A stretch of DNA of 64,000 nt from Pseudeuparius sepicola (taxonomy: Eukaryota > Arthropoda > Insecta > Coleoptera > Anthribidae): positions 19,353,901-19,417,900 of the forward strand of contig OY987299.1 of NCBI GenBank assembly GCA_963920635.1, given 5' to 3'. How positions within the stretch are numbered: the first letter of the stretch is position 1; the number at the start of each line of letters is the position of its first letter. Position numbers and translations under genes: made by a program. This document shows positions 25,601 through 35,720 of the stretch, one piece after another. Below the pieces are notes generated by a model. It was not told where the DNA came from. It saw only the letters and a list, made by a program, of their open reading frames with translations, and ran no database searches.

Positions 25601-28600
25601 AAGGTTAAGGACAGTTTGGGCCCTTAGAGGCATTGACGATTTGCGTCAAATTATTATGGTAAATACAAAGGAACACTAGTGATATGTATGCAAAATTTGA
25701 CAAAAATCGGCCCACCTGATAAAACATTATTAAAAAATTAACAAAAAAATTTTTTTCGCGCCCTGTATCTCCGTCAATTTTGAGCTTTCGAAAAAATGGT
25801 TTAGAATTTGTGGCACTAATTTTTTGTGTACAAAATAGTCCTTGTTGTTTGACCGTCAAATATATTTTTTAGTACCAGTATTCTATGGTATATTGGGAAA
25901 TCTCAAACTCTTACCCCTGGCATGATGACTTTTTCTAAATCCGCCATCACATCTTCCCATCTTTCTGGTTTTTCCGGAGCTTTTTCTGGAAGGAGAGGCC
26001 TAAGGTATCCTGGCTCTACTGTTGGTAACACTCTCCTGAAAATTTTAATTTTCGAACGTCAGACATAACAATAACTTCCCAATCAACAAAAATGCCCTAT
26101 ACTTAATATCCAGATTATACTCCAAATAAATTTTTATTGTCTTTCAATATTGGTTTTACCCGACTCTTTTAGATCACAGATTCTCTACTAAATAGTTACA
26201 AAATATGACAACAGTACAAATATAACAATTTAAAAATAGCCTTAACGGATCGGTTATGGAGTGTTGTGAACTTTGTTTTGGTCGTTTTTCGCCACCTGTC
26301 TGATGTTGTACCAGAGACTTTGTTTGTACCCTGTGTACTATCTAATTATCTATACTAACTTCTCTTTGAATAACTGAAGAAGGAGAAGTATAAAAAGTAT
26401 AGATAATTAGATAGAACAGAGGGTACAAGGTACAATATCGGACAGGTGGCTAGGCTATTGTTTCCGTTGTCATGACATTTTAACTTCGCATTTTTATTAA
26501 TCTGCCATTTTACTTTGACGTGACATGATCTTTGAGAAAGGAAGAAGCGTTGACTGACGTATTCATACGAATTCAAACGATTGAGAATATGATTCTCACG
26601 CACTATTTTTTCTACATAAGTTTTTCGCATGTCACAGATTTAATTTGGAGGCTATATACGACCTTTTTATAGTGTTAAACGGATTTTTTGTGAACATTCC
26701 TATTAGCCAGGGGGCTGGCGTCAAAATTTCATGGGTCATTTCAGCATAATTTTTCTTCATTCTGTACGGTAGTTTTTACTTGATAAATAAGTAAGGTTAG
26801 TGTCAGCTGGCTCACCTCCGTGGCTAAAGGGCACTAAAGGACTGCGAAAGTAGTAAAAAATATTTTTTTTCGGGTTATTTTAACAAAGCTGGAAATTTGA
26901 GGATTACTTTTTAATGATGTTTCCATGAAAAAAAAGTGTCAGCTGCCTGCGGTGAGGGGCAAAACTTGTCAGCTGCGCATGTGAACATGCAAGAAAGTTG
27001 AAAAAATCCGACGATTTCAGAAAAGCTGAAAATTATTTCGGGGTGTCCGGTAAGTATGGGGCAATCTCACAGGAGGAGGTAGGGGACGTCAAAATATTAC
27101 GATTGAGCTTACAACTAAGAGTCAGATCTCAATAGTTACTGAGATACAGGGCGTTGTAACTCTTTTTTTCAAATTGAATTATGGCAATATCTCCCAAACT
27201 AATCAAGCTGCTGAACTGAAATTTGGCACTGCTGTGTTTTTGGCGATGGAGAATAAGCTGAAATTATCTATTTCGCCGTATCTCACAGAGGGCGCCACTT
27301 GCGCTGTTTTTGGATCATGCTTTTACTCGTAACCTTTTTAAAGTTATCTTTTTGACCCTGCAGGTTCATCATTTTAATGCATCTTTTCATTCTGCAAGAA
27401 AAAGGTACTCTTTTTTCATTACGATCAAATCAACCGTTTGCGTTGAAATCGACAAAATGTGCCCCAAAACACCTGTTGACTTCAATATTCAAAACATACA
27501 ATTTTCACCTACCGCTTTCAAATGTTACAGATCAACTGTACATTTAAAGTGATGGAAAAAATGCCAAATGGGCATTGGTCAAAACAACATTGGTTTTCTT
27601 GAATTAGAGTATCAAAATTTTGTCAAATTCAATCCTTTCTATTTTGAAAGCGAATAATTTTTGGTACATTGTTCATAGGGATTTTTTTCACTTTTTTTTC
27701 ATCTGTAACACTTGAAAGCAGTAGGTGAAAATTTTATGTTTATAATATTGAAATCAACAGTTGTTTTGGGGCACATTTTGTCGATTTCAACGCAAACGGT
27801 TGATTTGATCGTTATGAAACAAGAGTACCTTTTTCTTGCAAAATGAAAAGATGCACTAAAATGATAGACCTACAGGACCAACAAGATAACCTCAAAAAAG
27901 TTACGGGTAAAAGCACGATCCAAGAACAGCGCAAAGCGCAAGTGGCGCCATCTGTGAGATACGGCGAAATTGATAATTTCATCTTATTCTCCATCGCCAA
28001 AAACACAGCAGTGCCAAATTTCAGTTCAGCAGCTTGATTAGTTTGGGAGATATTGCCATAATTCAATTTGAAAAAAAGAGTTACAACGCCCTGTATCTCG
28101 GTAACTATTGAGATCTGACCCGTAGTTGTAAGCTCAATCGTATTATTTTGACGTCCCCTACCTGCTCCTGTGAGATTGCCCCATACTTACCGGACACCCC
28201 GAAATAATCTTCAGCTTTGCTGAAATCATCGGATTTTTTCAACTTTCTTGCATGTTCACATGCGCAGCTGACAAGTTTTGCCCCTCACCGCAGGCAGCTG
28301 ACACTTTTTTTTTCATGGAAACATCATTAAAAAGTAATCCTCAAATTTCCAGCTTTGCTAAAATGACCCGAAAAAAAATATTTTTTACTACTTTCGCAGT
28401 CCCTTAGTGCCCTTTAGCCACGGAGGTGAGCCAGCTGACACTAACCTTACTTATTTATCAAGTTAAAAACTACCGTACAGAATGAAGAAAAATTATGCTG
28501 AAATGACCCATGAAATTTTGACGCCAGCCCCCTGGCTATATTGCCTATTGCCTTGAATAATAGAAACAGGTCAGGTCCACTGAGGTGTGCATCAAAAAAA

Positions 28601-29794
28601 TATCCCTATTTTTCTTACTATTAATTTCAATTTCAATGAAATAATATTTTATGTTTTTTTTTAAATGTAGGTAAGACCTACTTGCTCCATGATTGAGAAA
28701 CAATTATATAATTATTATATTGCAACTCATATCACACAAAAAGCTTCGCAACAGAAGCCTTTTTAAAGATGTGTGTTAAAAATAAGGGAGTATTCATTTC
28801 AATTTACAGAAACGGTAACAGAAACGGAAACGGGAACGGCAATGTAAGGAAACAGAAACAGACATAGAAACAGAAACAGCTAGTATTTTAAACATAAATT
28901 TGGTTCTAAACAATATTTTTGCTATTATATGTAGATTAAGATTAAATCAAATAAAATGCACAATGTTTATTTCTTTACAGGATATTGCGCCTAAAAGCGG
29001 TTCCTTTTGAAACATATAGAAGGAATTGTGGATCTATCGTGGACAGCAAAAAAGGAAGGTATCAATCAGTTAAATTGCCTTTATTCAATTTTAAATTTAT
29101 TAGCTTGTAAGTGTAAACAAATAATTATACATAATAGCCTCTTAGTTAGGTCAAGGCTCGAGACACTTTTACTGTCGTTTACGCATAGTGAGAGTCTAGG
29201 CTGTTGTCTGTTGTTAATGCAGATCAGATATATTGTACCTACCTATTATTATTAGTAGTTCAAGTTTATTTTAGATTCAAATGCTTGTACTACCTATACA
29301 TAATTATATTGCATATTTATGTTAAAATTACTAATAAAATAACTCTTCACTACTAATTAACAACGAAGACACAATAATAGTAATTGCCCCCCTCCCCCGC
29401 ACAAGCATGTGGTTGCTTCTGGGGTACCTACTCCTAGTTTGGAGTATTGTGAGGGTGAGAATTATTATTATTATTATAATAGGTACCTATAAAAGATCTT
29501 AAGTATAAATATTTGTGATGTGAAAAACCGACCTTTTTAGAAATATTATAATTGGAATAGGTAATTTAATAAACATGGGGTTTTTCTAAAACCACACCGT
29601 AATTATTGCAAAATGCAATTTTCCGAGAAATAAGAAAAATCATTAAGGTGTAGTTTTGTCTATGGAAAAAAGCATGAAGAGACCACTTTGATTTTGCTAA
29701 AAGCGAATATTTACCGATCCCTGATATTTTCCAGATAATCAGCTACGTAGTCTATCATCTCTTTGCCGAACTCCTTAAACTGTTTAGCCTCCAT
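10206..29794 (-). CDS. Ddc: DOPA decarboxylase (aromatic L-amino-acid decarboxylase), complete CDS in eight exons
   Basis: Complement join 29715-29794, 25915-26035, 21563-21676, 18059-18308, 15779-15927, 14171-14310, 13958-14118, 10206-10630: 1440 nt, 479 residues plus TAG. This PLP enzyme converts L-DOPA to dopamine (and 5-HTP to serotonin), feeding cuticle tanning and neurotransmitter synthesis in the cytosol. Seen: the family N-terminus [69 protein letters not shown], the PLP lysine in [12 protein letters not shown] and [19 protein letters not shown]. By my count Lys303, Asp271, His192 and Tyr332 match the pig DDC numbers. His192 and Tyr332 argue for a true decarboxylase rather than an insect DHPAA synthase, in which residue 192 is Asn. 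All phases join cleanly and no stop interrupts it. The introns are 52 bp to 4.2 kb and hold most of the transposons in 10-29 kb. Confidence 0.96.
11438..12523 (-). pseudogene. DUF4817/DDE transposase (DD41D), one nonsense codon
   Basis: The 362-codon frame starts [20 protein letters not shown], a DUF4817-type helix-turn-helix of the Tc1/mariner superfamily. The catalytic region shows [13 protein letters not shown] (first Asp), [13 protein letters not shown] (second Asp) and [17 protein letters not shown] (third Asp). Counting gives 41 residues between the last two, the spacing of the rosa-like DD41D group. A TAG at 11612-11614 (codon 304) lies after the catalytic motifs; the other copy has a sense codon there. 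The tail HFEQLL matches other relics in the window. Confidence 0.85.
12644..12757 (+). pseudogene. Antisense fragment of the transposase inside the same element
   Basis: The + strand reads as a diverged copy of the first-Asp region of the transposase (LVFCRWIL, then FLNNILW and SCFTRRG), opposite to the main transposase and just outside its start codon. The same fragment occurs in copy 2 at 22704-22817, so it predates both insertions. Confidence 0.75.
13435..13640. repeat. Degenerate MITE-end fragments
   Basis: Isolated CACACTGTATATTG and CGCCCTGTATAG motifs resemble the termini and internal motifs of CAGGGTG-type elements, but I could not pair them. Ddc intron 7. Confidence 0.35.
13958..14118 (-). 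CDS. Ddc: Ddc coding exon 7
   Basis: The exon encodes [20 protein letters not shown] to [12 protein letters not shown]. It contains the PLP-binding Lys303 and the catalytic-loop Tyr332 needed for decarboxylation. The donor is GTGAGG. Confidence 0.96.
14171..14310 (-). CDS. Ddc: Ddc coding exon 6
   Basis: The exon encodes [20 protein letters not shown], then [18 protein letters not shown]. Asp271 (HVDAAYAG) pairs with the PLP pyridine nitrogen. It is separated from exon 7 by a minimal 52-bp intron (14119-14170). Confidence 0.96.
14311..15778. other. Ddc intron 5, AT-rich
   Basis: No gene is recognised. It includes an imperfect palindrome of about 30 bp at 14388-14418 (TCCGGACGAGGCG/TAGCCGAGTCCGG) near the exon 6 side. 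Confidence 0.5.
15779..15927 (-). CDS. Ddc: Ddc coding exon 5
   Basis: The exon encodes [20 protein letters not shown] to GLIPFY. His192 (SHSS) stacks on the PLP ring in this family; insect DHPAA synthases replace it with Asn. The donor is GTAAGT. Confidence 0.96.
15928..17080. other. Ddc intron 4, part without intact element
   Basis: AT-rich. A CAGGGTGTTCCGGAACGATG transposon end starts near 16903 with no partner seen before the TIR element at 17081. Confidence 0.45.
17081..18048. mobile_element. Non-autonomous TIR element, copy 2 (968 bp, 7-bp TSD)
   Basis: It is flanked by GTCAACT (17074-17080 and 18049-18055). The ends are inverted repeats (CGAGG..(T/A)ACGATAAAGACAGGCC). It is homologous to 2838-4003 over most of its length in reverse orientation, but lacks about 200 bp. 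It lies in Ddc intron 4. On the gene's sense strand it has the same orientation as copy 1 has in the oxidase gene. The duplicated target includes donor bases +4 to +6. Confidence 0.85.
18059..18308 (-). CDS. Ddc: Ddc coding exon 4
   Basis: The exon encodes [40 protein letters not shown] and KLVGYTS. The acceptor is ccttcag and the donor is GTAAGT at 18058-18053. It is visibly more GC-rich than the other Ddc exons. A TIR element begins 10 bp past the exon end, and its target duplication includes the last bases of the donor. Confidence 0.96.
18309..19582. other. Ddc intron 3, part without bounded element
   Basis: AT-rich sequence; I recognise no gene, RNA or complete repeat in it. Confidence 0.5.
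19583..20304. mobile_element. Foldback MITE, ~720 bp, in Ddc intron 3
   Basis: It starts CAGGGTGATTCAGTGTTTAT after TA. Inverted arms (for example GCATTAAGCACCTCAAAA near 19620 and its complement near 20260) run for about 280 bp. The right terminus is degenerate (CCCCTTATA). Confidence 0.75.
20385..21243. mobile_element. TIR MITE, 859 bp, in Ddc intron 3
   Basis: Ends CAGTGCCCGCCAAAAAGTCT and its exact complement are flanked by TA. The arms extend inward for more than 250 bp with small differences. There is no transposase. Confidence 0.85.
21563..21676 (-). CDS. Ddc: Ddc coding exon 3
   Basis: The exon encodes 38 residues from [20 protein letters not shown] to ACIGFTW, a near-invariant substrate-pocket segment of the family. 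The acceptor is tgttgcag and the donor is GTAAGT. It is phase 0 at both ends. Confidence 0.96.
21741..21960. mobile_element. hAT element end, truncated
   Basis: CAGTGGCGGCTCGTGGGTTA starts here and matches, inverted, the right end of the hAT element at 52427-53534 for about 200 bp. No second end or target duplication is seen. Confidence 0.65.
22704..22817 (-). pseudogene. Antisense transposase fragment inside copy 2
   Basis: Counterpart of 12644-12757: a diverged inverted copy of the first-Asp region of the transposase, placed between the left TIR and the start codon. Confidence 0.75.
22938..24008 (+). pseudogene. DUF4817/DDE transposase (DD41D), nonsense and frameshift
   Basis: Same protein as 11438-12523. 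A TGA at 23355-23357 replaces the Trp of FCRW (codon 140), splitting the frame before the catalytic domain. Near the 3' end a CG dinucleotide is present that copy 1 lacks; it shifts the last residues to a short alternative tail (MDHILNNC). Copy 1 retains the family tail HFEQLL, so copy 2 carries the frameshift. Neither copy can make the full protein as it stands. Confidence 0.85.
25193..25850. mobile_element. Foldback MITE in Ddc intron 2, one end eroded
   Basis: It starts CAGGGTGTCCAGAAATTGTG after TA. GGAGATACAGGGCGCGAAAG near 25300 is mirrored by CGCGCCCTGTATCTCC near 25757. The right end lacks the last 40 bp or so. Confidence 0.6.
25915..26035 (-). CDS. Ddc: Ddc coding exon 2
   Basis: The exon encodes [20 protein letters not shown] to LEKVIMPG. 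The acceptor is aattttcag and the donor is GTAAGA. It is strongly conserved with insect DOPA decarboxylases. Confidence 0.95.
26291..26450. repeat. 160-bp hairpin in Ddc intron 1
   Basis: GCCACCTGTCTGATGTTGTA pairs with GTACAATATCGGACAGGTGG, and an inner GTAC..TATCTAATTATCTATA pairs with its complement. The fold is long and imperfect, and I see no clear target duplication. It could be a MITE or a hairpin RNA locus. Confidence 0.6.
26706..28536. mobile_element. Giant foldback (1831-bp palindrome) with a nested TIR motif
   Basis: Outer ends GCCAGGGGGCTGGCGTCAAA and their complement are flanked by TA. Arms of about 840 bp leave a loop of about 140 bp. A second terminus-like motif (GGGGTGTCCGGTAAGTATGG) at 27039, mirrored at 28201, marks a second inner TIR border. 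No transposase frame. Ddc intron 1. Confidence 0.85.
28537..29714. other. Ddc intron 1 remainder with simple repeats
   Basis: It holds a (GAAACR)n-like purine repeat at about 28806-28880 and an (ATT)n run near 29459-29480. Nothing coding is recognised. Confidence 0.5.
29715..29794 (-). CDS. Ddc: Ddc coding exon 1 (start codon)
   Basis: The ATG (29792-29794) opens [13 protein letters not shown] and the exon runs to ENIRD plus two bases of Arg27. A tttcag acceptor lies two bases upstream of the ATG, so at least one 5'UTR exon lies farther upstream (at a higher coordinate). The donor is GTAAAT. Confidence 0.93.
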
Positions 29795-29796
29795 CT

Positions 29797-31480
29797 CTGA
29801 AAGCACAATAGAGCCAAAATTAGATCTGTGTGAGCTCTGATGCGCCAATTTGCTGTTAGACTTCTAGCCCCGCTTCGAAACGTTAGTTTAGAGTTTAGCG
29901 ATTAAGGCCACCATTGTCACAAACAATAGCTTTGCTCCTAACACACTAGAATTGTTTTCAACCTATTAGATCGCTGAGAACCGGCTCAGAACTGCTGTTG
30001 GAACAAACCCTATATTTAACAAACACGACAAAGTAGATTATTATCTTCACCTTAAACCGAATTTAAAAAAAACTTAAACAAATTTCCATTGCTAGAATCA
30101 AATGAATTTGAATACAAAAAAATGTAAAAAGTAAAGAGCAAGACAAGAAAAATACAACAAGAAAACAATAATTAGTTTCGAGTTACAGGGTGATTTAGAT
30201 TTAAATAGTGCTTAGTGATTTCTATAATATTTTGAAAACAAAAAATAGTTAGACTCGAAATTTGGTAATACACCGAGGGGGACTGCTTATCTAAAAAACA
30301 CAAATTTGTCATTTAGCATTCCCAAAGGTTCTGTATAATTTTAAAAGTTTTGAAAAAGTTTCGAATGGGGTCATTTCATAAAAAAATTTTTTTGTTTTCT
30401 TTGCGTTTACTTTATGTATTATGTCTTCAAAGTCCCCAAAAGTCCACCCGTTTGTTTTTATTATCTTTAACTAGGCCAAAAATTAGAATTGAAATTTGAA
30501 AATCGGGGTCCTGCTGACGTCAGCTGGACCCTTTACCAATCAGTTTCATAAGTTCGGGCTAAAAAATTTAATAGATTTACTTGTTTTTTAACACTTATTA
30601 TTAATAAAAGGTACACAACTGGGGTGTATTAATTATATGGCACACCATTATAACCAGATTGTAGTTTAATTACAGTTTTATGATGTAATTTAAATAGGAC
30701 ACTTTAAAGTAATAAACCCTCCCAGGTAGACGACAAAATAGCCGGCAACATCGCACCACTGTCATTTCGATTGTTTACGTCTTATGTGGTCTTATTATGT
30801 CGTCGGAGTTAACCTCATCGATAGTTGGTGATTTGTTCTTTGTGTTGAGAGTTTTTTAATTTTTCATTATGAAAACTAAACAATGCTTTAACAAAGCCGT
30901 CTTCCATGCTGAACACTATTATATTAAGCAGTAACTCACAACAAAACGTAAATGATGGCTAGCTAAACGAATAACGAATAACCAACAAAAACAAACCAAC
31001 GCAATAAATAATAATAATAATAATAATATGTCTTTATTGATGCAAATTGGTGCAAGGCACTACAATTCACTAGTGAGAGGTGTTAGCGGCGAAGTTTAGC
31101 CAGGCTACTCTTACAATAAATAGGTCACAGCTGTGATTTGACAGAAAGGTGGGCGGGCTGTTTAAATTTGAACCTGACCATTTTCGGCGTTGCCGGACCT
31201 ACAAAAAGTACCTATACTCACTCCGTGGAAATTTTTATTTTTTTTCGGCCAAACGGGCCTTCAAAAAAATTTGAAAAAAAATTCATAAGTATATTTTAGT
31301 CAAAGCTATCATCTGAGCTTATCAGAAAAAAACGTGAAATGTGCCCATTGTACTTGAAATTAATAATTATTACTAACTTAGAAAACACTATTTTCATTAT
31401 CCCATTCTAAAAATTCCATTGTTCAATCACTATTTCAAAAATCCGAAAATGAAGAAATCGTTTAAAAATACTCAATTATA
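29797..31480. other. Upstream or 5' intron sequence of Ddc
   Basis: No coding exon is recognised. It contains an unpaired CAGGGTGATTTAGATTT end near 30186 and an (AAT)n run near 31005-31027. The splice acceptor in front of the Ddc ATG implies that this is intron of the Ddc 5'UTR. Confidence 0.45.
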
Positions 31481-33971
31481 CAGGGTGATTTTTATAAGTG
31501 ATTCATTAAAAGATTATTGGGATGGAAATGAAATTTTGATTTCAAATTTTGAAGAGAGGTTAGGAACTCGATTTTCAAAATATTATAGTGGCACTTCCGG
31601 AAAAACCGGAAGTGAGTACCTACTAACTTTGTTATTTTAAATAGAACACCCTATAATATTATTACATTTTTGAATTCCCTATAAAATTCTAAGTCAACTT
31701 CATAAATACATAGGTGTCATTATCTCTAACCGTTTTGAAGATATTCTCACTTATGATTTTTTTGACAGATGACTTGACGCATTTAACTAGCGGTGCTGTA
31801 AGTCTTAACTACGATTAATTAAAAAACTAATATTTTTCACATTGATACTCAATATGAAGGGTCACGCGAATCTGAAGATAAAGCTTTAAAATATTGTACA
31901 GGGTGTTTAGAAATTGAGGTTCAATATTGTCATTAAAAATATGCGAAAACTCGATTTTTTCAAGTGGAAACCCCCATTTTTTATTTGTTCATTGCATTCC
32001 TCTCATAAAAACTCATATTTCTCCACATTGCTCAGAAATTTGTTCTTACTTGGTGGTAGGATGCCGTGGAAAATAAACGATTTGACATTTCTGCATTTAT
32101 TTAGTTGTCATACAACAACAAATAGGTACATTGATATTAGTTGTTGCGAGTGTAATATTGTCTGGTAATTATTATTCAAATTAAGATGTTTTAAACATAT
32201 TTTATACGTATGGCGAGTGCAATAAAATTGTGAAGAGGACGGTAAGAACTTGATACCCTCATCTACCACCGCTGACGAAATCAATATTTCGCAAAATGGA
32301 AGCAAATTTTGTTTCTCATGGTCAAATAAAAACAAAAAGAACAAAACATAAACTAATGGAAATGAGGACCATCAGATTAATGTTTTGGCATATATTCACG
32401 CAGAGCCCAGAAATTCTATTAGAGGTGCAGAACGTGCATTAGGAATTACATATTCTTCTACGCAAAAAAAATCGAAAAATGCTGGAATGCATAATTATAA
32501 ATTTCGACAGGTTCAAGCTTTGTACCATGGCGACCACGAACGAAGAATAATTTTTTGTCACTGTTTAAATTTAAACGAGAAACTCTGTGAAGACACACTT
32601 TTCCTTAAAAAAATCATTTAGACAGATGAAGCTAAATTTTCTAGAAACGGGATAACTAATTTTCTAGAAATAATCATTTTTGGTCGGATCACACTCCTCA
32701 TTTTACACGTGAATCACATCATCAGTACAAATTTAGTTTTAATGTTTTCTGTATATTGATGGGGAATAGAATACCAAATTTATAACGAAAATTTAACTGG
32801 TCAAAAATATTTAGATATTTTGAATACCACTGTTAGTGACTTCCTAGATGAGTTACCGCTTCAAGAAAGAATTACTTGTTATATCAACTAGATGGAGCAC
32901 GTGCTCATTGTACATCTATAATTACACAAAACTTGGACGAACTTTTTGGTAACAGATGGATTCGGTTAAACGGCCCATTAGAATGGCCACCGCGGTCACC
33001 AGATCTAACACCAGTTGATTTATATCTTTGGGGTGTAAAAAATGTAAAGTCTATAGATTAGTGGTAAATAGCAAAGAAGATCTTCGGGAACGAGTCCATC
33101 AAGCCTTTGCAGAAAGTCCACCTCATGAAATTCAAAAAGCAACCATAGATTGTGTACGGAAAAGAATAATTGCTATATGTTTAGATGAGAACGATTTGAA
33201 CAAATGCTATAATGTTTATTATTTCATTTTATTGTATCTTATTCGTTCAATAAATTAGTTTTTGATAGGACCTAATAAATAAATGTAGAAATGTCAAATC
33301 ATTTATTTTCCATGGCATCCCACGACCGAGTAAGAACAAATTGCTGAGCAATGTGAAAAAATATTAGTTTTTATGAAATAACTCGAGAACCATCAATTGC
33401 AGATAATTTAAGAGTATTTACGTTTTGGCACCATTTTTTAAGAGGAATGCAATGAACAAATAAAAAATGGGGGTTTCCATTTGAAAAAAATCGAGTTTTC
33501 GCATATTTTTAATGACAATATTGGACATCAATTTCTGAACACCCTGAACAATATTTTAAAGATTTATCTTCAGATTCGCGTGACCCTACCTATTAAATAT
33601 CAATGTGCAAAATATTAGTTTTTTCATTAATCGTAGTTAAAACTTACAGCTAGTTAAATGCGCCAAGTCATCTGTCAGAAAAATTATAAAAGTGAGAATA
33701 TCTTCAAAACGGTTAGAGATAATGACACATATGTATGTATGAAGTTGACTTAGAATTTTATATGAAATTCAAGAATATAATAATATATAGGGTGTTCCAT
33801 TTAAAATAACAAAGTTAGTCCTCACTTCCGGTTTTTCCGGAAGTGCCACATCTTGAAAATATTTTGAAAATCGAGTTCCTAACCTCTTAATATGATCCCA
33901 CAAAATTTGAAATTAAAATTTCATTTCCATCCCAATAATCTTCTAATGAAACGATTATAAAAATCACCCTG
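31481..33971. mobile_element. Decayed long-TIR DD41D element, 2491 bp
   Basis: Ends CAGGGTGATTTTTATAA and their complement are TA-flanked. Arms continue inward for more than 600 bp, and a second CAGGGTGTTTAGAAATTGAG motif (31902) is mirrored near 33543. It carries a broken transposase on the + strand. Confidence 0.85.
32385..33208 (+). pseudogene. Decayed DD41D transposase
   Basis: Fragments in more than one frame include QVQALYHGDHERRIIFCH, TDEAKFSRNG (first Asp), YQLDGARAHCTSIITQNL (second Asp) and WPPRSPDLTPVDLYLWG (third Asp, again 41 residues after the second). Several stops and frameshifts separate them. It is related to, but clearly diverged from, the transposases at 11438 and 22938. 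Confidence 0.8.
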
Positions 33972-34974
33972 TATACATGGTGTCTCAGGTTTTCGTCAGG
34001 GAAATGATAAAAATAAAAATAAAAATTTATATTTAAAGTTTCTTTTTTGAGATAATAGGTGTTACAGCTAAGAACAAATATAATTTTTTAAAAAATCTCA
34101 AAAACTACTTGGCCGATTTTGATAAAACTTCACGTGTTTTTAGTCATAATAAGTAAGGAGCTTAATTTGATGCTATTATATTTAATTTATTTGTTCCTGG
34201 GCGGCTGTGGGGCATCTTAGTAGAAATTTTAAGAAAAAAATTGAGCATACCACTGCTTTTTTATAAGTTTGATATTATTTTAAGATTGAATAATTAAAAA
34301 TACATTTTTTTTGTCTCTTGGATTTCTATCTTGCTTAATTTTTGAGAAAAAATAAGATCAATCCGCGCCTGAAAAAATAAATTAAATTCCATTAATAATA
34401 TTCAATAATAAAATAGGTAATTTTCTTTCAAGCAAGTCTTGTAACATTTCAAATTTTTTATAATTAATGGTCAGCAATTCCAATAATAAAAACAATTCCA
34501 CAATCGCAAAGTCTAAATTCAAATAATAATAAAATTAACACCCTATATCTCGAAAACAAACCTTTAAAACCTAAACAAGTTCGTTTGAACTTTTCGTTTT
34601 ATTTTTACGAGAAAGAAGATCCGCAGTGTAAAGCTGGGCTTGACGTATTTGACAAGATGAACTCTTCTGTTTCCTGGTCTCCTCTGTAGTAAAACGACAC
34701 AGCCAATGTATGTATGTATCTTGTATGCTAGTATCTATGACTGTTTAACCTGGACCAACACGACGAAAAAAATCGAATTTAGCATCCAAAATTAAATGAA
34801 ATGCTTGTTTGTTATGTTCCTTAAATTTTACAAGCTTATGGCATACATTCAGAAAAGAGAGTCTAAAAAGCAAGTGTTTTGGTACCTTTTGGTTTAAAAT
34901 GAAGTCCATGGCTAGTTGTAGTGTAAGTAAATATAGAACGCATTCGATTTTTTTCAGTTTCTTCTTATACAGTG
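33972..34974. other. AT-rich sequence, transposon fragments only
   Basis: A GGTGTCTCAGGTTTTCGTCA motif directly after the element at 33971 and a CCCTATATCTCGAAAAC motif near 34542 look like MITE pieces. No gene is recognised. Confidence 0.4.
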
Positions 34975-35456
34975 TGGTCATTTAAGTGTGAAACATACGG
35001 AATTTTTTTATATAATTGCACAACCAACTAAAATACAAATATTGCCGAAGGTTGGTGCATGTTGGATGTTGGATAATCATATTAGGTGCACTTAGAATGG
35101 TTGCAAGTCAAAAGCATACAGGGTAGGTCAAAAAATAAAAAAATTATAAGAGTAAAGTACCCTTATTTCAGAAAATTCAGCAAAATGTTATTAAGAAAAG
35201 TTGTATAGAATTGAAATTTATGAACAAATACCAAAACACGGCCCCATAAGATTTTTTTTAAACATTGATAATTTCCCTTTTTTTTAATATTCACCCTAAA
35301 CACTTTAATAAATTAATCAAAACTAAATCAATTTTGCATAGCTTTGTTCATATTCAAGCATATTTGTAAAATTACCTTAGATTTTTAACTTCATGTTTGA
35401 TGCAACGATATTAAACAAAACTTAAAAATTTCGCAAAAATTCTTCTGAACAAAGTA
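34975..35456. mobile_element. Half copy of the 56439-57352 MITE
   Basis: It starts CAGTGTGGTCATTTAAGTGT and follows the left arm and centre of the element at 56439. It stops before the right arm, where the 261-bp MITE at 35460 begins. Confidence 0.65.
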
Positions 35457-35459
35457 AAA

Positions 35460-35720
35460 TACGGAAGCGTAGAAGGGCCACGATAGTAAACTTGTTTAAA
35501 ATTCAGACTTATTTCTCCAATTTTTGATATAATTCTCAAAGTGTTGACCTTTTTCTCCGAATTTTGAAATTCAGACTTTTTTCTCAAAATTTTGACTTGG
35601 TAGTCAAAGAGAAAAAACTCTGAATTTTATAATTCAGAGAAAAAACTCTGAATTTTATAATTTGGAGAAAAAGTCTGAATTTTAAAAAAATTTACTAGGT
35701 GGCCCTTCTACGCTTCCGTA
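35460..35720. mobile_element. 261-bp MITE with perfect ~22-bp TIRs and internal tandem repeat
   Basis: ACGGAAGCGTAGAAGGGCCA at the left is exactly complementary to the right end. Inside are about three copies of a 27-bp unit (GAGAAAAAACTCTGAATTTT) and related inverted versions. Confidence 0.8.

Noticed and set aside
28806..28880. CRISPR-like or minisatellite array of GAAACR units
   Set aside because: The units are short, irregular and without spacers; a simple purine-rich repeat in a eukaryotic intron.
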